From Planctomycetales bacterium (GTDB lineage Bacteria; Planctomycetota; Planctomycetia; Isosphaerales; Isosphaeraceae): 46,559 bases of DNA. Location: the NCBI GenBank assembly GCA_027452145.1, contig DAIDHB010000092.1, positions 1 through 46,559 on the forward strand. Direction: 5' to 3'. Positions 1 through 9,867 of the stretch are shown here, in pieces. Numbering within the stretch: position 1 is the first letter of the stretch; every line of letters starts with the position of its first letter. The notes beneath the pieces were generated by a model that had not been told where the DNA came from, did no database searches, and saw only the letters and a program-made list of their open reading frames with translations. The translations under genes were made by a program, and so were the position numbers.

Positions 1-1
1 G

Positions 2-1342
2 GCCGATCGGCACGTCTACACCGAGATGCTGCGGATCGCCAAGGTGCGGGCGAGGAACTGGAATAACGACCCGGCGGCGGTCGCCGCCGCCAAGAAGCTC
101 CAGGTGATCCTCGACGAGCTGGACGAGCTAAAGAAGGTCCGCACCGACGTCGCCATGACGCCGACCGAGATGATCCTGGAGCAGTATCAGCGCGAGATCG
201 ATGCGGACAAGCAGGAGCACGCGCGGCTCCTGCGCGAGATGCGAGCCAGCATGCCCCTGCACCAGGAGGTCCTCAACATGATGCGGGACCGCGAGGAGCA
301 GGCGAAGCGGATCGCCGACCTCAAGGTGAAGATCGCCGACTTCAAGACGCTCGCCGACACGCCGAGCGTGACCGAGTTCATCAAAGTGCCCCCGGTAATC
401 CCCGAGCCGACCATACCGATCAAGCCGAACCGGCCGCTGTTGATCGTGGCCTCGCTGATCCTGAGCCTCGCGGCCGGCATCGGGCTGGTCTGCGTGCTGG
501 AGCACATCGACCATTCGGTGAAGGTGCCCGAGCACGCCAGCCACGGGCTGTCCCTGCCGCTGCTGGGCGTGGTGCCGCGGATCCGGCGGACGGCCCTGAC
601 ACAGCGCGGCGGGCACCTCTGGACGTCCGGGGACGCCGACGCGCTGGCGGCCGACGCCTATCGCAACGTCCGCGCGGGCCTGCTCGGCATCGGCGATCGA
701 CAGGGCCCCATCATCACCCTGCTGGTCACGAGCGCCAAGGCGGGCGAGGGGAAGAGCACGACGGCGCTGAACCTCGCCGCGACCTGCGCCCTGGCTGGCG
801 AGCGGACGCTCCTCCTGGACGCCGACCTGCGCCGCCCCAGCCTGACCGACGTCTTCATCGAGGACGACGAGACCGGCCCAATCCTCGGGCTGGCGGACGT
901 GCTCAAGGGCGAGGTGCCCTGGCAGCGGACCCTCCGACATACCAGCCTTCAGAACCTGGACTTCATGCCGACCGGCGACACGCGAGACACACCGATCGAG
1001 GTGCTCGGGTCGCTCGAGCTGCGGCAACTCCTGAAGTCGCTGTCACGGCACTACGACCGGGTGATTCTCGACGGGCCGGCAGTGCTCGGGCTGGCCGACT
1101 GCCGGTTCCTGGGCCGGATCGTGGATTCGTCGCTCCTGGTCGTCCGCTCGGGGTCGCATCACCTGACGACCCTCTACCGCGCCAAGGCCATGCTGGAGCA
1201 GTCGCACGTGGCGATCGCCGGGGTAGTCTTCAACGGGCTGACCGAGGACATGGAGAACTGGTCGAGCTATCACGGTTATCCGCCGGCGCTGCCGGCAGTG
1301 TCGCCGCGGGACGAGGCCGCGCTCGCCCTGGCCGCAAGCTGA
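2..1342 (+). CDS. Wzc-type polysaccharide chain-length/tyrosine kinase (5' partial)
   Basis: This is the C-terminal part of a polysaccharide co-polymerase fused to a BY-kinase. The frame is open from base 2, so the true start lies left of the window; the first ATG (26) is internal. Seen in order: a charged helical stretch (about 26-380, coiled-coil-like), the Pro-rich segment PEPTIPIKPNRP, one membrane helix (434-500), then a cytoplasmic ATPase with Walker A SAKAGEGKST (730-760), Walker A' LLLDADLRRPS (810-842) and Walker B VILDGPA (near 1060). In this family the kinase cycle controls chain length and export of exopolysaccharide at the inner membrane. The C-terminus has only two tyrosines (SSYHGY), not the usual Tyr cluster, so autophosphorylation may be limited. 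It is first in a same-strand EPS operon. Confidence 0.9.
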   Translation, partial: ADRHVYTEMLRIAKVRARNWNNDPAAVAAAKKLQVILDELDELKKVRTDVAMTPTEMILEQYQREIDADKQEHARLLREMRASMPLHQEVLNMMRDREEQAKRIADLKVKIADFKTLADTPSVTEFIKVPPVIPEPTIPIKPNRPLLIVASLILSLAAGIGLVCVLEHIDHSVKVPEHASHGLSLPLLGVVPRIRRTALTQRGGHLWTSGDADALAADAYRNVRAGLLGIGDRQGPIITLLVTSAKAGEGKSTTALNLAATCALAGERTLLLDADLRRPSLTDVFIEDDETGPILGLADVLKGEVPWQRTLRHTSLQNLDFMPTGDTRDTPIEVLGSLELRQLLKSLSRHYDRVILDGPAVLGLADCRFLGRIVDSSLLVVRSGSHHLTTLYRAKAMLEQSHVAIAGVVFNGLTEDMENWSSYHGYPPALPAVSPRDEAALALAAS

Positions 1343-1406
1343 TCCGAGATGCCCTGAGGCGGGATACCCCATATCCCGCCGGGCGTGCAACCGGGAGATC
1401 TCCGAC

Positions 1407-2978
1407 GTGGGACTGCGAGAGCGAATCCTGGCCGCGATGGAACGAATGCAGGGCGCGGCCCTCATCGCGCTGGTGGCAGGCAGCGGGCTCTGCTTCGGCG
1501 GCGCCGTCTGGTGGTTCCCGGCGGCGCTCGCGGTGCTGGCGCTGGCGGTCGTGGCGATCCGCCTCGGGCAGTTCGCGGCGATCGGCCGGTTCTCGATCCT
1601 GAAAAGCCCACTGACGTTCTTCTGGATCCTGGTCCTGGGACTCGGGGTCGCCCAGTCTCTGGCGTTGCCCGGCCCGCTGGCGCGCCGCGTCTCCCCGGCC
1701 GCCCACGAGATCTGGGCGACCGGGAACTGGTCGCCCCTGGCCCGCCAGGACGACCCCGATGCATCGCCGACGCCCGCGGCGGAGATCCGGTCTCCGGCCA
1801 CGATCGATCGCGCGGCGACCCTCCGGTGGCTGATGGGTGCGGCGGCCTGCCTGGCGGTGTTCTGGGCGGCGTCGCATCACGTGGACCGCCTGGGGCGGCT
1901 CTACTGGCTGCTCGGAAGCGTCGTGGGGATCTTTCTGCTCAACACGGCCCTCGGGATCGTGCAGCTCGGCGGCGGCGCCGAGGGACTGTACGGACTGATG
2001 ATCCCCGGCCGCGCCCCTGCGTGGGGGCCGACGACCGACGACCTGCTCGAGTCGCCGGCGCCGGCCGCGCTCCGCCGAGTCGGAGCGCCCGAGCGCGACG
2101 GCGGGCCGCCGGTCGAGCGGATTGCGGCGGTCGCCGACCGGCCGCCCCTGATGGGTACGATGATGGGCGGGCCGGGCGCGGTGCTCGCAATGGGATCGAT
2201 GGCACTCCCGCTCGGGCTGGGGATCCTGCTCCACCTGCTGGCGCCGCGCGGAAGCCGCGAGAGCCTCGGCGATCGGCTGGGACAGACGGGGCTCGGAAGC
2301 CTGTCGGCCCTGATGGTCGTCCTGCTCGCCGCCGGGTCGTTCCTGGCCGGGATGATGTCGGGCCCTCGCTTCTGCCTGCCGTTCGCCGCGGCCATCCTGA
2401 TGGTCGGCCTGCCGGGAGTGATGTCTCCGGCCGTCCGATGGCTGTCTCTCGGGCTGACGATGCTGCTAGTGGCGTCGCTCGGCCTGGGGGCCGCGGCGGT
2501 CGACGCTCTGCCGGCCGTCCTTGGCATGCGGGCTCCCGTCACACCCATCTCGTGGGAGGCCACGCAACAGCTCTGGGCCGAGTGCCTGCCGATCGTCCGC
2601 GACTTCCCGATCCTCGGCACCGGCTTCGGGACGTTTCCCACGATCCATGCTTATTTCAAGACACAGGACCTGCCCTCGGGGCCCGCGATGAGCAGTCTAC
2701 TCCGGGGCCTGGTGGAATCGGGCTGGGCGGGCGTTGGCCTCATTGCGTTGGCCGGCCTGTGGATGTTCATCCGCCTGCCGTCGGGCCTGAAGCGAGTCGG
2801 CACGGCTGATCGCGTGCTGGCACATGGCTTGATCGGCGCCGCGGCGGGGTTTACTCTATGGTCGGCCCTGCACTGGACGGTCGAGCTGCCCGCCGTGGCG
2901 ATCTCGGCCAGTGCGCTGGGCGGCACGTGCAACCGATGGCTAGCCGGCGGCACGGACCTGTTCGTCGACCGGGCATGA
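1407..2978 (+). CDS. O-antigen ligase/polymerase-like membrane protein
   Basis: A 523-residue polytopic membrane protein (about ten hydrophobic helices) of the Wzy/WaaL superfamily. The late periplasmic segment with GTGFGTFPTIHAYF (about 2620-2660) is the typical Gly/Phe loop of this family. Members polymerise or transfer undecaprenyl-linked glycans on the periplasmic face. A polar insertion (about residues 95-135, Asp/Pro/Ala-rich) separates early helices and is probably a periplasmic loop. The start is GTG at 1407 with GGGAG upstream. It lies 64 bp after the Wzc gene, and its TGA overlaps the next gene's ATG (ATGA at 2975). Whether it polymerises or ligates cannot be told from sequence. Confidence 0.8.
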   Translation: MGLRERILAAMERMQGAALIALVAGSGLCFGGAVWWFPAALAVLALAVVAIRLGQFAAIGRFSILKSPLTFFWILVLGLGVAQSLALPGPLARRVSPAAHEIWATGNWSPLARQDDPDASPTPAAEIRSPATIDRAATLRWLMGAAACLAVFWAASHHVDRLGRLYWLLGSVVGIFLLNTALGIVQLGGGAEGLYGLMIPGRAPAWGPTTDDLLESPAPAALRRVGAPERDGGPPVERIAAVADRPPLMGTMMGGPGAVLAMGSMALPLGLGILLHLLAPRGSRESLGDRLGQTGLGSLSALMVVLLAAGSFLAGMMSGPRFCLPFAAAILMVGLPGVMSPAVRWLSLGLTMLLVASLGLGAAAVDALPAVLGMRAPVTPISWEATQQLWAECLPIVRDFPILGTGFGTFPTIHAYFKTQDLPSGPAMSSLLRGLVESGWAGVGLIALAGLWMFIRLPSGLKRVGTADRVLAHGLIGAAAGFTLWSALHWTVELPAVAISASALGGTCNRWLAGGTDLFVDRA

Positions 2979-5668
2979 AGGAACCAGCCCCGGGCGAAAC
3001 TCACGGAGGAGTTGCCATCGCCATGCCGGAATCCACCTGCCTCCACATCCAGGATCGTGAATCGGGACCGATTCGCGTCGTGGAGCTGTCGTGGATCTCG
3101 GTGCGCATCGGTCGGGCGGCTTATTGCGAGGTCTGCCTGCCCGAGGGCCGGCTGCCCGACGAGGCCTGTCGCCTGACGCGTCGCGGGAGGACCTGGAGTC
3201 TCGTCCCGGCTCAGCGCGGGAAGAAGGTTCTGCTCGACGGGCGTCCGCTGGATGGCCCCTGCCCTCTTCCGTTCGACGTCCCATTCCGCATCGGTCGATA
3301 CTGCCTGACCCTTCGCCGCGACGTGGCTGCCGAGCCCGACTGGGAACTGTACCCGGCCTCTGGGTCGGGAGGCCGGACAAGAAGCGCCGAGGCCGGCCCG
3401 CTCGATGCGCCGCAACCCGCGGCGGCCGCAGCCGCGGAGGCCGAGTCACCGGCGGCGCAGCCGACCGTCGAGGGCCGGACGGGCGGAGATTCGGAGCGCT
3501 GGCGAGCCCGATGGAAGGCGGCCGAAGCCCATTTCCGGGCCCGGGCCGACCGGCTACGCAGTGGGATTGCCGCGCGGCCGGCCGCCTCGTCGTCGCCGAC
3601 GCCCACGACCGAGGCGAAGCGAGAGACTCCGCGGACTCCCGTCGACGCCGTGGCCCGCCCGGCTCCCCGGCCGGCCGCGCCGAGGATCGAGCCGGGCTGG
3701 AGCACCCGGATCGGCGAGTCGTCGGCGCGCCTGCCGCACATCGAGCCGGCCCGGCCCATCGAGCCGGCCCGCCGACCCGAGTATCAGCCTCCCGATGCCG
3801 TCCGGCCCGAAGGATTCTCGAGCCTCGAACCGAAGATCACGGCCGATCGCACGACGCGAATCGAGCGGGTCGCGCCGCCATCTCGGTTCGGAGTCGAGGC
3901 GGAGAACTCGCGCGAATCCGCCGGCCTCGGCGAACTCGAAGACGCGGCCACATGGTCGAGCGTCGCACTGATCGAGTCGGACGCGAGCGTCGAGGTCGCC
4001 GCGGCGAACGCGCCCGAGAGCGACTCCGAGGCGCAGCCGGAGATTCTTCCCGCGGGCGCGCCCGCCCAGCACGAAGAGGCCGCCGGCCCACTCGATGAAG
4101 GGACGTCGACACCGATTGCACCCTCGCTGATGGACGAGGCGACGATCGAACTGGCCGCCCCAGCGGACAATCTCAGGTCCGACGACCGGCGGATCGACGC
4201 GGAGACAGGCGGGCCAGGGCGCGGTCGCGAGCCATCGACGGCCGACGGGCCGGCGCACGCGACGTCATCTTCCACCCCGCGCGGCGCGAGACGGCGCAAG
4301 CCGGGCCGGGACCGCCCTGTTGGCGGACGGCGGGGCGAGCCCTCGATCCGGACCCGGCTGACGTCGAATGACGTCGAGACACCGGGCGACCGCCGGAGCA
4401 GCGGCCGTCCGGAGCCGGAGGTGGAATGGCCGACCGTCCGCGATATCCTGGCGAACCAGCAAAATCGCTCCGGCCCACGGCCGGCCGTCGAGCGCCGGCG
4501 GAGCGCCCGTCAGACGGTCCCGACGGTCCCGAGCGAGCCAGGCCAGTGGACGGTCCCGGCATGGCTGGCGCTGCCTCCGGTCGGTGTGGCCGTGATGGGC
4601 GTCGGACTGCTGGCCTGCGCCCTGGCCTGGAAGTGGGCAGAGGATGCCTCGACGACGGCGTTCGCGACCGGACGACTCCTGACAGCAGACGGAACGGCCC
4701 CAGGGCGTCCGCTGCCGGACGGCATCGGACCGCCGCGCGGGCGGTGGTTCGGGACGACGGCGCAGCACCTGGCCCACTGGGGCGTCTACGTGGCGCGGGC
4801 GACGCGAGAGGAACAGGTCTCGACCGCCGAGGCCCCGGAGTTGCTGAAGCGAGCACTCGAGGTCTCCCCGCTGAATCCGACGGCCCGCCTGGCGCTCGCG
4901 CAGCTCGAGGCGGCCAGCCCTTCGAAGGACGGGCCGGGTCGCGTGGTGGGGCTGAGCCGCGACGCCGTGAGCCTGGCCTGGAGCGCCAGGCGGCTGGCCG
5001 TGGCGGGAAAGAAGGATGCGGCGCTGCGGCTGTACGGGCGGGCGCTTGCGGCCGCGGCGGCCGGCCCCTCGTCGCGAACCGAGCCGCCTCGGTTCGACGA
5101 CGATGCCTCACGCGACGACGACGCGACTCGTCGCTACATGCTACCGGCCGAGGACGCGGTCCGCTCCATCCTCCTCGACCTCGCCGCGAGGGAGGGCTGG
5201 ACCTTCGCCGACTGGGCCCCCGCCCTGCCGGACGAACCGGTCGTCCTGCTCACCGCCGCACGGATGCTGTCGGAGCGCGGCGACGCCGGGGCCGATGCGT
5301 TGCTCGACCGGATCCTGGGCCATGCGGCTCCGGCCCGCGACGACGTGGGAGCGAGCCCCCGCATGCTCGCCGCGCGGGCCGAGGCCCTGGTCCTCCGGTC
5401 CCGCTGGCGCGAGGCCGCGGAGACCTATCGGCGAGCGATCGACCTGGCTGACAACGACCTGGTCCGGCGCTCCTGGTGGTTCAACCTCGCCGAGATCGCG
5501 CGGCGTCTGAATGACGAGCCGCAGCGACAGGCGGCCATCCGTGCCGCGGTGGACGTGGCAACGACCGACGAGATCGCGCGCCGGGCACGCCTGGTGCTGC
5601 AAAAGGCCGGTCCGGAGACGGTCGTGGCGCGGCCGCCCCGTTCTCTGGGGCCGGCGAGGGCGAATTGA
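2975..5668 (+). CDS. FHA-like domain, disordered linker, TM helix and TPR protein
   Basis: An 897-residue protein with an unusual layout. Residues about 20-115 look like a forkhead-associated domain (ISVRIGRAAYCEVCLP, then RIGRYCLTLRR), the fold that binds phosphothreonine. About 120-520 is Ala/Pro/Glu/Arg-rich and looks disordered. A single membrane helix follows near residues 530-555, with WLALPPVGVAVMGVGLLACA at its core. The remainder is alpha-helical with TPR-like repeats (for example LLKRALEVSPLNPTARLALA). Topology is probably FHA in the cytoplasm and TPRs outside. The start at 2975 overlaps the upstream stop (ATGA); ATG 3023 behind GGAGGA is an alternative. It sits between a Wzc kinase/ligase pair and an exosortase, so a role in regulating or scaffolding EPS assembly is inferred, not shown. 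Confidence 0.75.
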   Translation: MKEPAPGETHGGVAIAMPESTCLHIQDRESGPIRVVELSWISVRIGRAAYCEVCLPEGRLPDEACRLTRRGRTWSLVPAQRGKKVLLDGRPLDGPCPLPFDVPFRIGRYCLTLRRDVAAEPDWELYPASGSGGRTRSAEAGPLDAPQPAAAAAAEAESPAAQPTVEGRTGGDSERWRARWKAAEAHFRARADRLRSGIAARPAASSSPTPTTEAKRETPRTPVDAVARPAPRPAAPRIEPGWSTRIGESSARLPHIEPARPIEPARRPEYQPPDAVRPEGFSSLEPKITADRTTRIERVAPPSRFGVEAENSRESAGLGELEDAATWSSVALIESDASVEVAAANAPESDSEAQPEILPAGAPAQHEEAAGPLDEGTSTPIAPSLMDEATIELAAPADNLRSDDRRIDAETGGPGRGREPSTADGPAHATSSSTPRGARRRKPGRDRPVGGRRGEPSIRTRLTSNDVETPGDRRSSGRPEPEVEWPTVRDILANQQNRSGPRPAVERRRSARQTVPTVPSEPGQWTVPAWLALPPVGVAVMGVGLLACALAWKWAEDASTTAFATGRLLTADGTAPGRPLPDGIGPPRGRWFGTTAQHLAHWGVYVARATREEQVSTAEAPELLKRALEVSPLNPTARLALAQLEAASPSKDGPGRVVGLSRDAVSLAWSARRLAVAGKKDAALRLYGRALAAAAAGPSSRTEPPRFDDDASRDDDATRRYMLPAEDAVRSILLDLAAREGWTFADWAPALPDEPVVLLTAARMLSERGDAGADALLDRILGHAAPARDDVGASPRMLAARAEALVLRSRWREAAETYRRAIDLADNDLVRRSWWFNLAEIARRLNDEPQRQAAIRAAVDVATTDEIARRARLVLQKAGPETVVARPPRSLGPARAN

Positions 5669-5766
5669 CGAAGGCGGGGCCGCATGCGGCACGCCGCGAC
5701 CCGACCCGGGAGCGCTTGACGGGATACTCTGGATTCCTCCCCAGTCCCAGCGAAGGAAGACCCCAC

Positions 5767-6837
5767 ATGGCGGCAATGACCCAGGCTCCTGCTGCTCCAC
5801 CAGCCGACGCCCCCCCTGCCTGGAACCTCATGGCGCTGATCCGTCGATCGCTGGCCGATCCGGCCAATCGCCCCGCCTGGATCGGTGTCGCGGTCTGCTC
5901 GGTTCTATTCAAGATGCTGTTCGACGAGGTCCTGGGCGACTTCTATTACTCCTGGACGACCGACGAGAACTACAGCCACGGCTTCCTCGTGCCGTTCATC
6001 GCCCTGTACTTCGCGGACCAGGCCGCGCGCCGCGGGCCGGTCGAGGCGCGGGGCGGTGTCTGGTTTGGCGGGGCGATGCTGATGCTGGCCATCCTCATCC
6101 GGCTGGTGAGGATCGCGCTGCCGATCCCGTTCCTCGGCGAGTTAGCGTTCCTGCTCGGGCTCGCCGGAATCTTCGGGCTGTTCTTCGGGACGACCGCACT
6201 GCGGAGATACTGGTTCCCGCTGTCGTTCCTCGTCTTCATGGTGCCGCTGCCCGTGGCGGTCTATTCGCGGCTGGCCTCGCCGCTCCAGCTCCTGGCCAGC
6301 CAGGTCGCCTCGACGGTGATGAACGCGACGGGCGTCCCGGTGCTCCGCGAGGGGAACCACATGACGCTGCCCGGAGGCATCCAGCTCTTCGTGGCCGAGG
6401 CGTGCAGCGGGATGAGGCAACTGACGGGATTCCTCGCGTTGACGACGGCCGTGGCGTACCTCTCGTCGCGGCCCGGATGGTATCGCATCCTCATCATCGG
6501 CCTGGGCGTCCCGATCGCGCTGACCGCGAACATCGCCCGCGTCCTGCTGACGGGCTACATCATGCACTACGGCGGCCCCGAATACGCGCTGGGGACGTTC
6601 CACACGGTCGAGGGCCTGCTGATGATGGGATTTGGCCTGATCCTTTTGCAGTTCGCGTGCTGGGCGCTCGACGCGGTCGTCGCCGGCCGGCCGTCGAGGC
6701 AACCGGAGGACGCGGCCGAGGAGGCCGGCCGTCCGGCCCAGCCGGGCGGCGCCGCGCCGAGGCTCGCGCTGAGCGGGACGTCGTCGTCGATGCGACAGGG
6801 ACTGACCGTGGGCCGCGACTGGGAGGGACCTCGATGA
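5767..6837 (+). CDS. Exosortase (EpsH/Xrt family)
   Basis: A 356-residue integral membrane protein with about eight helices. It carries the exosortase signature: YSHGFLVP near the N-terminus, EACSGMR with Cys213, NIARV with Arg258 and FHTVEG with His279, which form the expected Cys-Arg-His set. Exosortases are cysteine transpeptidases that cut C-terminal sorting tails of surface proteins and are found inside EPS loci. The open frame extends to 5665, but ATG 5767 behind GAAGGAAG is the better start. It overlaps the next gene by ATGA. The C-terminus after the last helix is an Ala/Gly/Pro-rich tail. No substrate with a PEP-CTERM-type tail is seen in this window, and the subfamily cannot be fixed by eye. 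Confidence 0.9.
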   Translation: MAAMTQAPAAPPADAPPAWNLMALIRRSLADPANRPAWIGVAVCSVLFKMLFDEVLGDFYYSWTTDENYSHGFLVPFIALYFADQAARRGPVEARGGVWFGGAMLMLAILIRLVRIALPIPFLGELAFLLGLAGIFGLFFGTTALRRYWFPLSFLVFMVPLPVAVYSRLASPLQLLASQVASTVMNATGVPVLREGNHMTLPGGIQLFVAEACSGMRQLTGFLALTTAVAYLSSRPGWYRILIIGLGVPIALTANIARVLLTGYIMHYGGPEYALGTFHTVEGLLMMGFGLILLQFACWALDAVVAGRPSRQPEDAAEEAGRPAQPGGAAPRLALSGTSSSMRQGLTVGRDWEGPR

Positions 6838-7508
6838 TTCGGACGAAACGGCTGGTGATCTGCGGAATCCTGCTGGGGATCGGCCTGGCCGCGCAGGCGG
6901 GCCTCGAGGCGGCGAACCGGGTGGAGCGGCCAAATCTCCGCGCGAAGCTCGCGAGCCTGCCGATGGAGCTGGGCGACTGGTCCGGGGTCGACCAACCGAT
7001 CTCGGAAGACCTCTTCGCCAGGGCCCAGGGGACGGAATGCCTCAGCCGGGCGTACGAGAGCCGGAAGTGGCCGGGCGTGAAACTCCAGCTCTGGGTGAAC
7101 TTCTCGATCCGGGGGGACAACCTGCGGCACAGCCCGGAGATCTGCCTGCCCTCGGGCGGCCGGACGAAGATCGAGTCGCAGACCCGCGTCTTCGAGATCC
7201 CCGCGCCGTCGGGGCGGCCGGTCCCGGTCTCCCGGCTGGCGTACGCGGGAGGTGAACTGGTCGAGCACGTGGGTTTCTGGTACTACATCTTTGGCGAAGG
7301 GAAGCTGGAGAACTACGTGCGACGCCTCTCGATCACCAGCGAGAGCAGCCACGGACGGGCCACTCGCGGCTCATCGATGACCATCGAGGTCTTCTACGAC
7401 GGCGAGAGCGACCCCGAGGGCGAAGCGTTCCGCGCATTCGCCCGGGAGCTGCTCGCGGGGCTGGAGCCGATCCTCCCCCCGGCTCGCGACGTGTACCACG
7501 TCCCCTGA
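6834..7508 (+). CDS. EpsI family exosortase-associated protein
   Basis: A 224-residue protein with an N-terminal signal/anchor helix ([16 protein letters not shown]) followed by an extracytoplasmic domain. Landmarks are [10 protein letters not shown] near residue 45 and [11 protein letters not shown] near residue 100, both typical of the EpsI domain (the exosortase C-terminal associated domain, DUF3485). In many bacteria this domain is fused to the exosortase; here it is a separate gene whose ATG overlaps the exosortase stop (ATGA), so the two are probably translationally coupled. Its biochemical role is not established. A longer open frame reaches back to 5511 but runs across the exosortase gene and is a shadow. 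Confidence 0.88.
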   Translation: MIRTKRLVICGILLGIGLAAQAGLEAANRVERPNLRAKLASLPMELGDWSGVDQPISEDLFARAQGTECLSRAYESRKWPGVKLQLWVNFSIRGDNLRHSPEICLPSGGRTKIESQTRVFEIPAPSGRPVPVSRLAYAGGELVEHVGFWYYIFGEGKLENYVRRLSITSESSHGRATRGSSMTIEVFYDGESDPEGEAFRAFARELLAGLEPILPPARDVYHVP

Positions 7509-7543
7509 GACCACCGCGCCACCCTGATCGGGGACCGAGCATC

Positions 7544-8560
7544 ATGAAACGCGCTCTGATTACTGGGATCACCGGGCAGGACGGCTCGTACCTCGCCGAG
7601 TTCTTGCTGAGCAAGCCCGACTACGAGGTCCATGGCCTGGTGCGGCGGTCGAGCAGCCTGAACCGGCAGCGGATCGATCACATCCTCGCCGGGGATCCCT
7701 CGATCGCGGGGCGATTCCACCTGCACTATGCCGACCTCGCCGACGCCTCGAGCCTCTCGATGATCCTGGAGCAGGTCCGCCCCGACGAGGTGTACAACCT
7801 CGGCGCGCAGAGCCACGTGCGGGTGTCGTTCGACCAGCCGCTGTACACGGCCGACGTCGTCGGCCTGGGCACGCTAAGGCTGCTCGAGGCCGCGCGGCAA
7901 CTGAACCGGACCAGGCCGGTGCGGTTCTACCAGGCGTCGAGCTCCGAGATGTACGGCGCGGCACCGCCGCCGCAGGGCCCCGACACGCCGTTCCACCCGC
8001 GCAGCCCGTATGCCTGCGCCAAGCTCTACGCCCACTGGCAGACGATCAACTACCGTGAGGCGTACGGGCTCTTCGCCTGCTCGGGCATCCTCTTCAACCA
8101 CGAGAGTCCACGGCGCGGCGAATCGTTCGTCACCCGCAAGGTGACCCTGGGCGCCGCGCGGATCAAGGAGGGCCTCCAGAAGAAGCTGGTGATGGGCAAC
8201 CTCGACGCGAGGCGCGACTGGGGATTCGCCGGCGACTACGTCGAGGCGATGTGGATGATGCTCCAGCGCGACACGCCCGAGGACTTCGTCGTGGCGACGG
8301 GCGAGACCCACTCGGTCCGCGAGCTGCTGGAGGAGGCCTTTTCCCTGCTGGACCTCGACTACCGCGACTTCGTCGAGTTCGACGTGCGGTACACCCGGCC
8401 GTCGGAGGTCGAGGTGCTCCTGGGCGACGCGACGAGGGCCCGCGAGGTGCTGGGCTGGAAGCCGCGCGTCGACTTCCGGGGACTGGTAAAGATGATGGTC
8501 GAGGGCGATCTCGAGCTGGCTCGGCGAGAGAAACACGCGGGGACTTACGTCGCGCGCTGA
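7544..8560 (+). CDS. gmd: GDP-mannose 4,6-dehydratase
   Basis: A 338-residue short-chain dehydrogenase/reductase of the extended type. It has the Rossmann motif [13 protein letters not shown] at the N-terminus, the family hallmark [13 protein letters not shown], the active-site segment SSSEMYG, and Tyr156-x3-Lys160 in [12 protein letters not shown]. It converts GDP-D-mannose to GDP-4-keto-6-deoxy-D-mannose in the cytoplasm, the precursor of GDP-fucose, rhamnose or perosamine. [15 protein letters not shown] is also characteristic. Its place in the EPS operon suggests the polymer holds a 6-deoxyhexose derived from mannose; no second-step reductase or aminotransferase is in the window. Start ATG 7544 has GGGGA upstream. 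Confidence 0.95.
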   Translation: MKRALITGITGQDGSYLAEFLLSKPDYEVHGLVRRSSSLNRQRIDHILAGDPSIAGRFHLHYADLADASSLSMILEQVRPDEVYNLGAQSHVRVSFDQPLYTADVVGLGTLRLLEAARQLNRTRPVRFYQASSSEMYGAAPPPQGPDTPFHPRSPYACAKLYAHWQTINYREAYGLFACSGILFNHESPRRGESFVTRKVTLGAARIKEGLQKKLVMGNLDARRDWGFAGDYVEAMWMMLQRDTPEDFVVATGETHSVRELLEEAFSLLDLDYRDFVEFDVRYTRPSEVEVLLGDATRAREVLGWKPRVDFRGLVKMMVEGDLELARREKHAGTYVAR

Positions 8561-8770
8561 GAGGGCCGGAAACCTCCGACGGCCGCGGATCGATCAACAC
8601 ACCGGGGATTGAGCCCGACCGACGCTGCCGCCGCGAAGGTAAGCCTGGAGGGAGCCCGGGACCTTCCGCGCGGCCGCTTCGCCGTTGCCGCCAACTCGGC
8701 CGAGGATCGGCCCGATCGAAAACATCGAGCGAGCCCGGCGAATCACGATCAGGATGATGGAGGTGCAAGG

Positions 8771-9862
8771 ATGCGGCGCATCGAGGAACTGGATTCCCTC
8801 CGAGGGCTGGCCGCCCTCTCGATCGTGTTGTTCCACCTGCCCGTGGCCTCAAGCACCCCGCTGGGCAGCTCGATCTACCTGTTCTTCGTGCTTTCCGGCT
8901 ATCTCATCACATCGATCCTGCTCCGGTATTCGCCGACCGGCGGATTCCTGCTGGCGTTCTACGCACGTCGCAGTCTTCGGATCTGGCCAATCTATTACCT
9001 GGCCCTGGGCGGCGTATTCCTGATCGGTCTCTGGTCGACGAATCCTACCACACCCGCCAGCATGGCTCGGTATCTCACGTTCACCCAGTTCACCGGCTAT
9101 TACTGGTCCGAGTCGGTCGGTGACGCTGTCCCCTCGCTGGGGCATACCTGGAGCCTCGCCGTCGAGGAGCAGTTCTACCTCATCTGGCCGGCCATGCTGG
9201 CGCTCATCGGCCGCAAACGGCTCGCGGGCGCGGCGATGTTCTTCCTGGCGATGGCCGTCGTGACACGAGAGCTGGGATACAGCCGGTGGATCCTCGTGAC
9301 GAACTGCGACGGCCTGGCGCTAGGTGGATTGCTCGCCGGGATGCTCCACGGCCGGACGCCCGGCGAGGCGCGCTCTCTCTACGGGCCGCGATTCGCCGCG
9401 GTCGGCCTGCTTTCGGTCGCCGCCTGGGCCGTGGCCCACCTGCCCGGAGCGTGGGGCGTGATGCTGGCGCCGACACGGGTCCTCTTCGTGAACCTCGTCT
9501 TCTTCGCGATCGTCGGGCTGGTCGTGGTCCACGCGGGGGATCCACGGCTGGCGATCCTCCGCGACCGACGGCTCGTCTACCTCGGCACGATCAGCTACGG
9601 CCTCTATCTTTACCACTATATCTTCTATCATCTGCTCGAGGACTGGGCCGCGGCGATCGCGGCGAGTGCCGCCGTCCGCGACGCCCTGAAGGTCGTCGCG
9701 AGCGTGCTGGCGGCCGCCCTCTCCGAACGGTGGCTCGAGCGTCCGATCGGATCGCTGAAGCGATTCTTCCCGTACCCGACCGAGGGCCCTCCCGAGCCCG
9801 TGCGGGCGGCCCCCGAGTTCTCGCGGCTCGTGCTGCCGCTCGCGCGGTCGGAGGAAGCCTGA
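8771..9862 (+). CDS. Acyltransferase 3 family membrane protein
   Basis: A 363-residue membrane O-acyltransferase (OafA/YrhL-like). The N-terminus RIEELDSLRGLAALSIVLFH carries the family Arg and His. FFVLSGYLI, RRSLRIWPIYYL and SLAVEEQFYLIWP are the other family landmarks, spread over about ten helices. These enzymes move acetyl or other acyl groups onto glycans across the inner membrane, so it probably decorates the EPS or its lipid-linked unit. The frame is open to 8609, but ATG 8771 is preceded by GGAGGTG at good spacing. A 210-bp gap separates it from gmd. The next gene starts 5 bp after its stop. Confidence 0.9.
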   Translation: MRRIEELDSLRGLAALSIVLFHLPVASSTPLGSSIYLFFVLSGYLITSILLRYSPTGGFLLAFYARRSLRIWPIYYLALGGVFLIGLWSTNPTTPASMARYLTFTQFTGYYWSESVGDAVPSLGHTWSLAVEEQFYLIWPAMLALIGRKRLAGAAMFFLAMAVVTRELGYSRWILVTNCDGLALGGLLAGMLHGRTPGEARSLYGPRFAAVGLLSVAAWAVAHLPGAWGVMLAPTRVLFVNLVFFAIVGLVVVHAGDPRLAILRDRRLVYLGTISYGLYLYHYIFYHLLEDWAAAIAASAAVRDALKVVASVLAAALSERWLERPIGSLKRFFPYPTEGPPEPVRAAPEFSRLVLPLARSEEA

Positions 9863-9867
9863 ATCCG

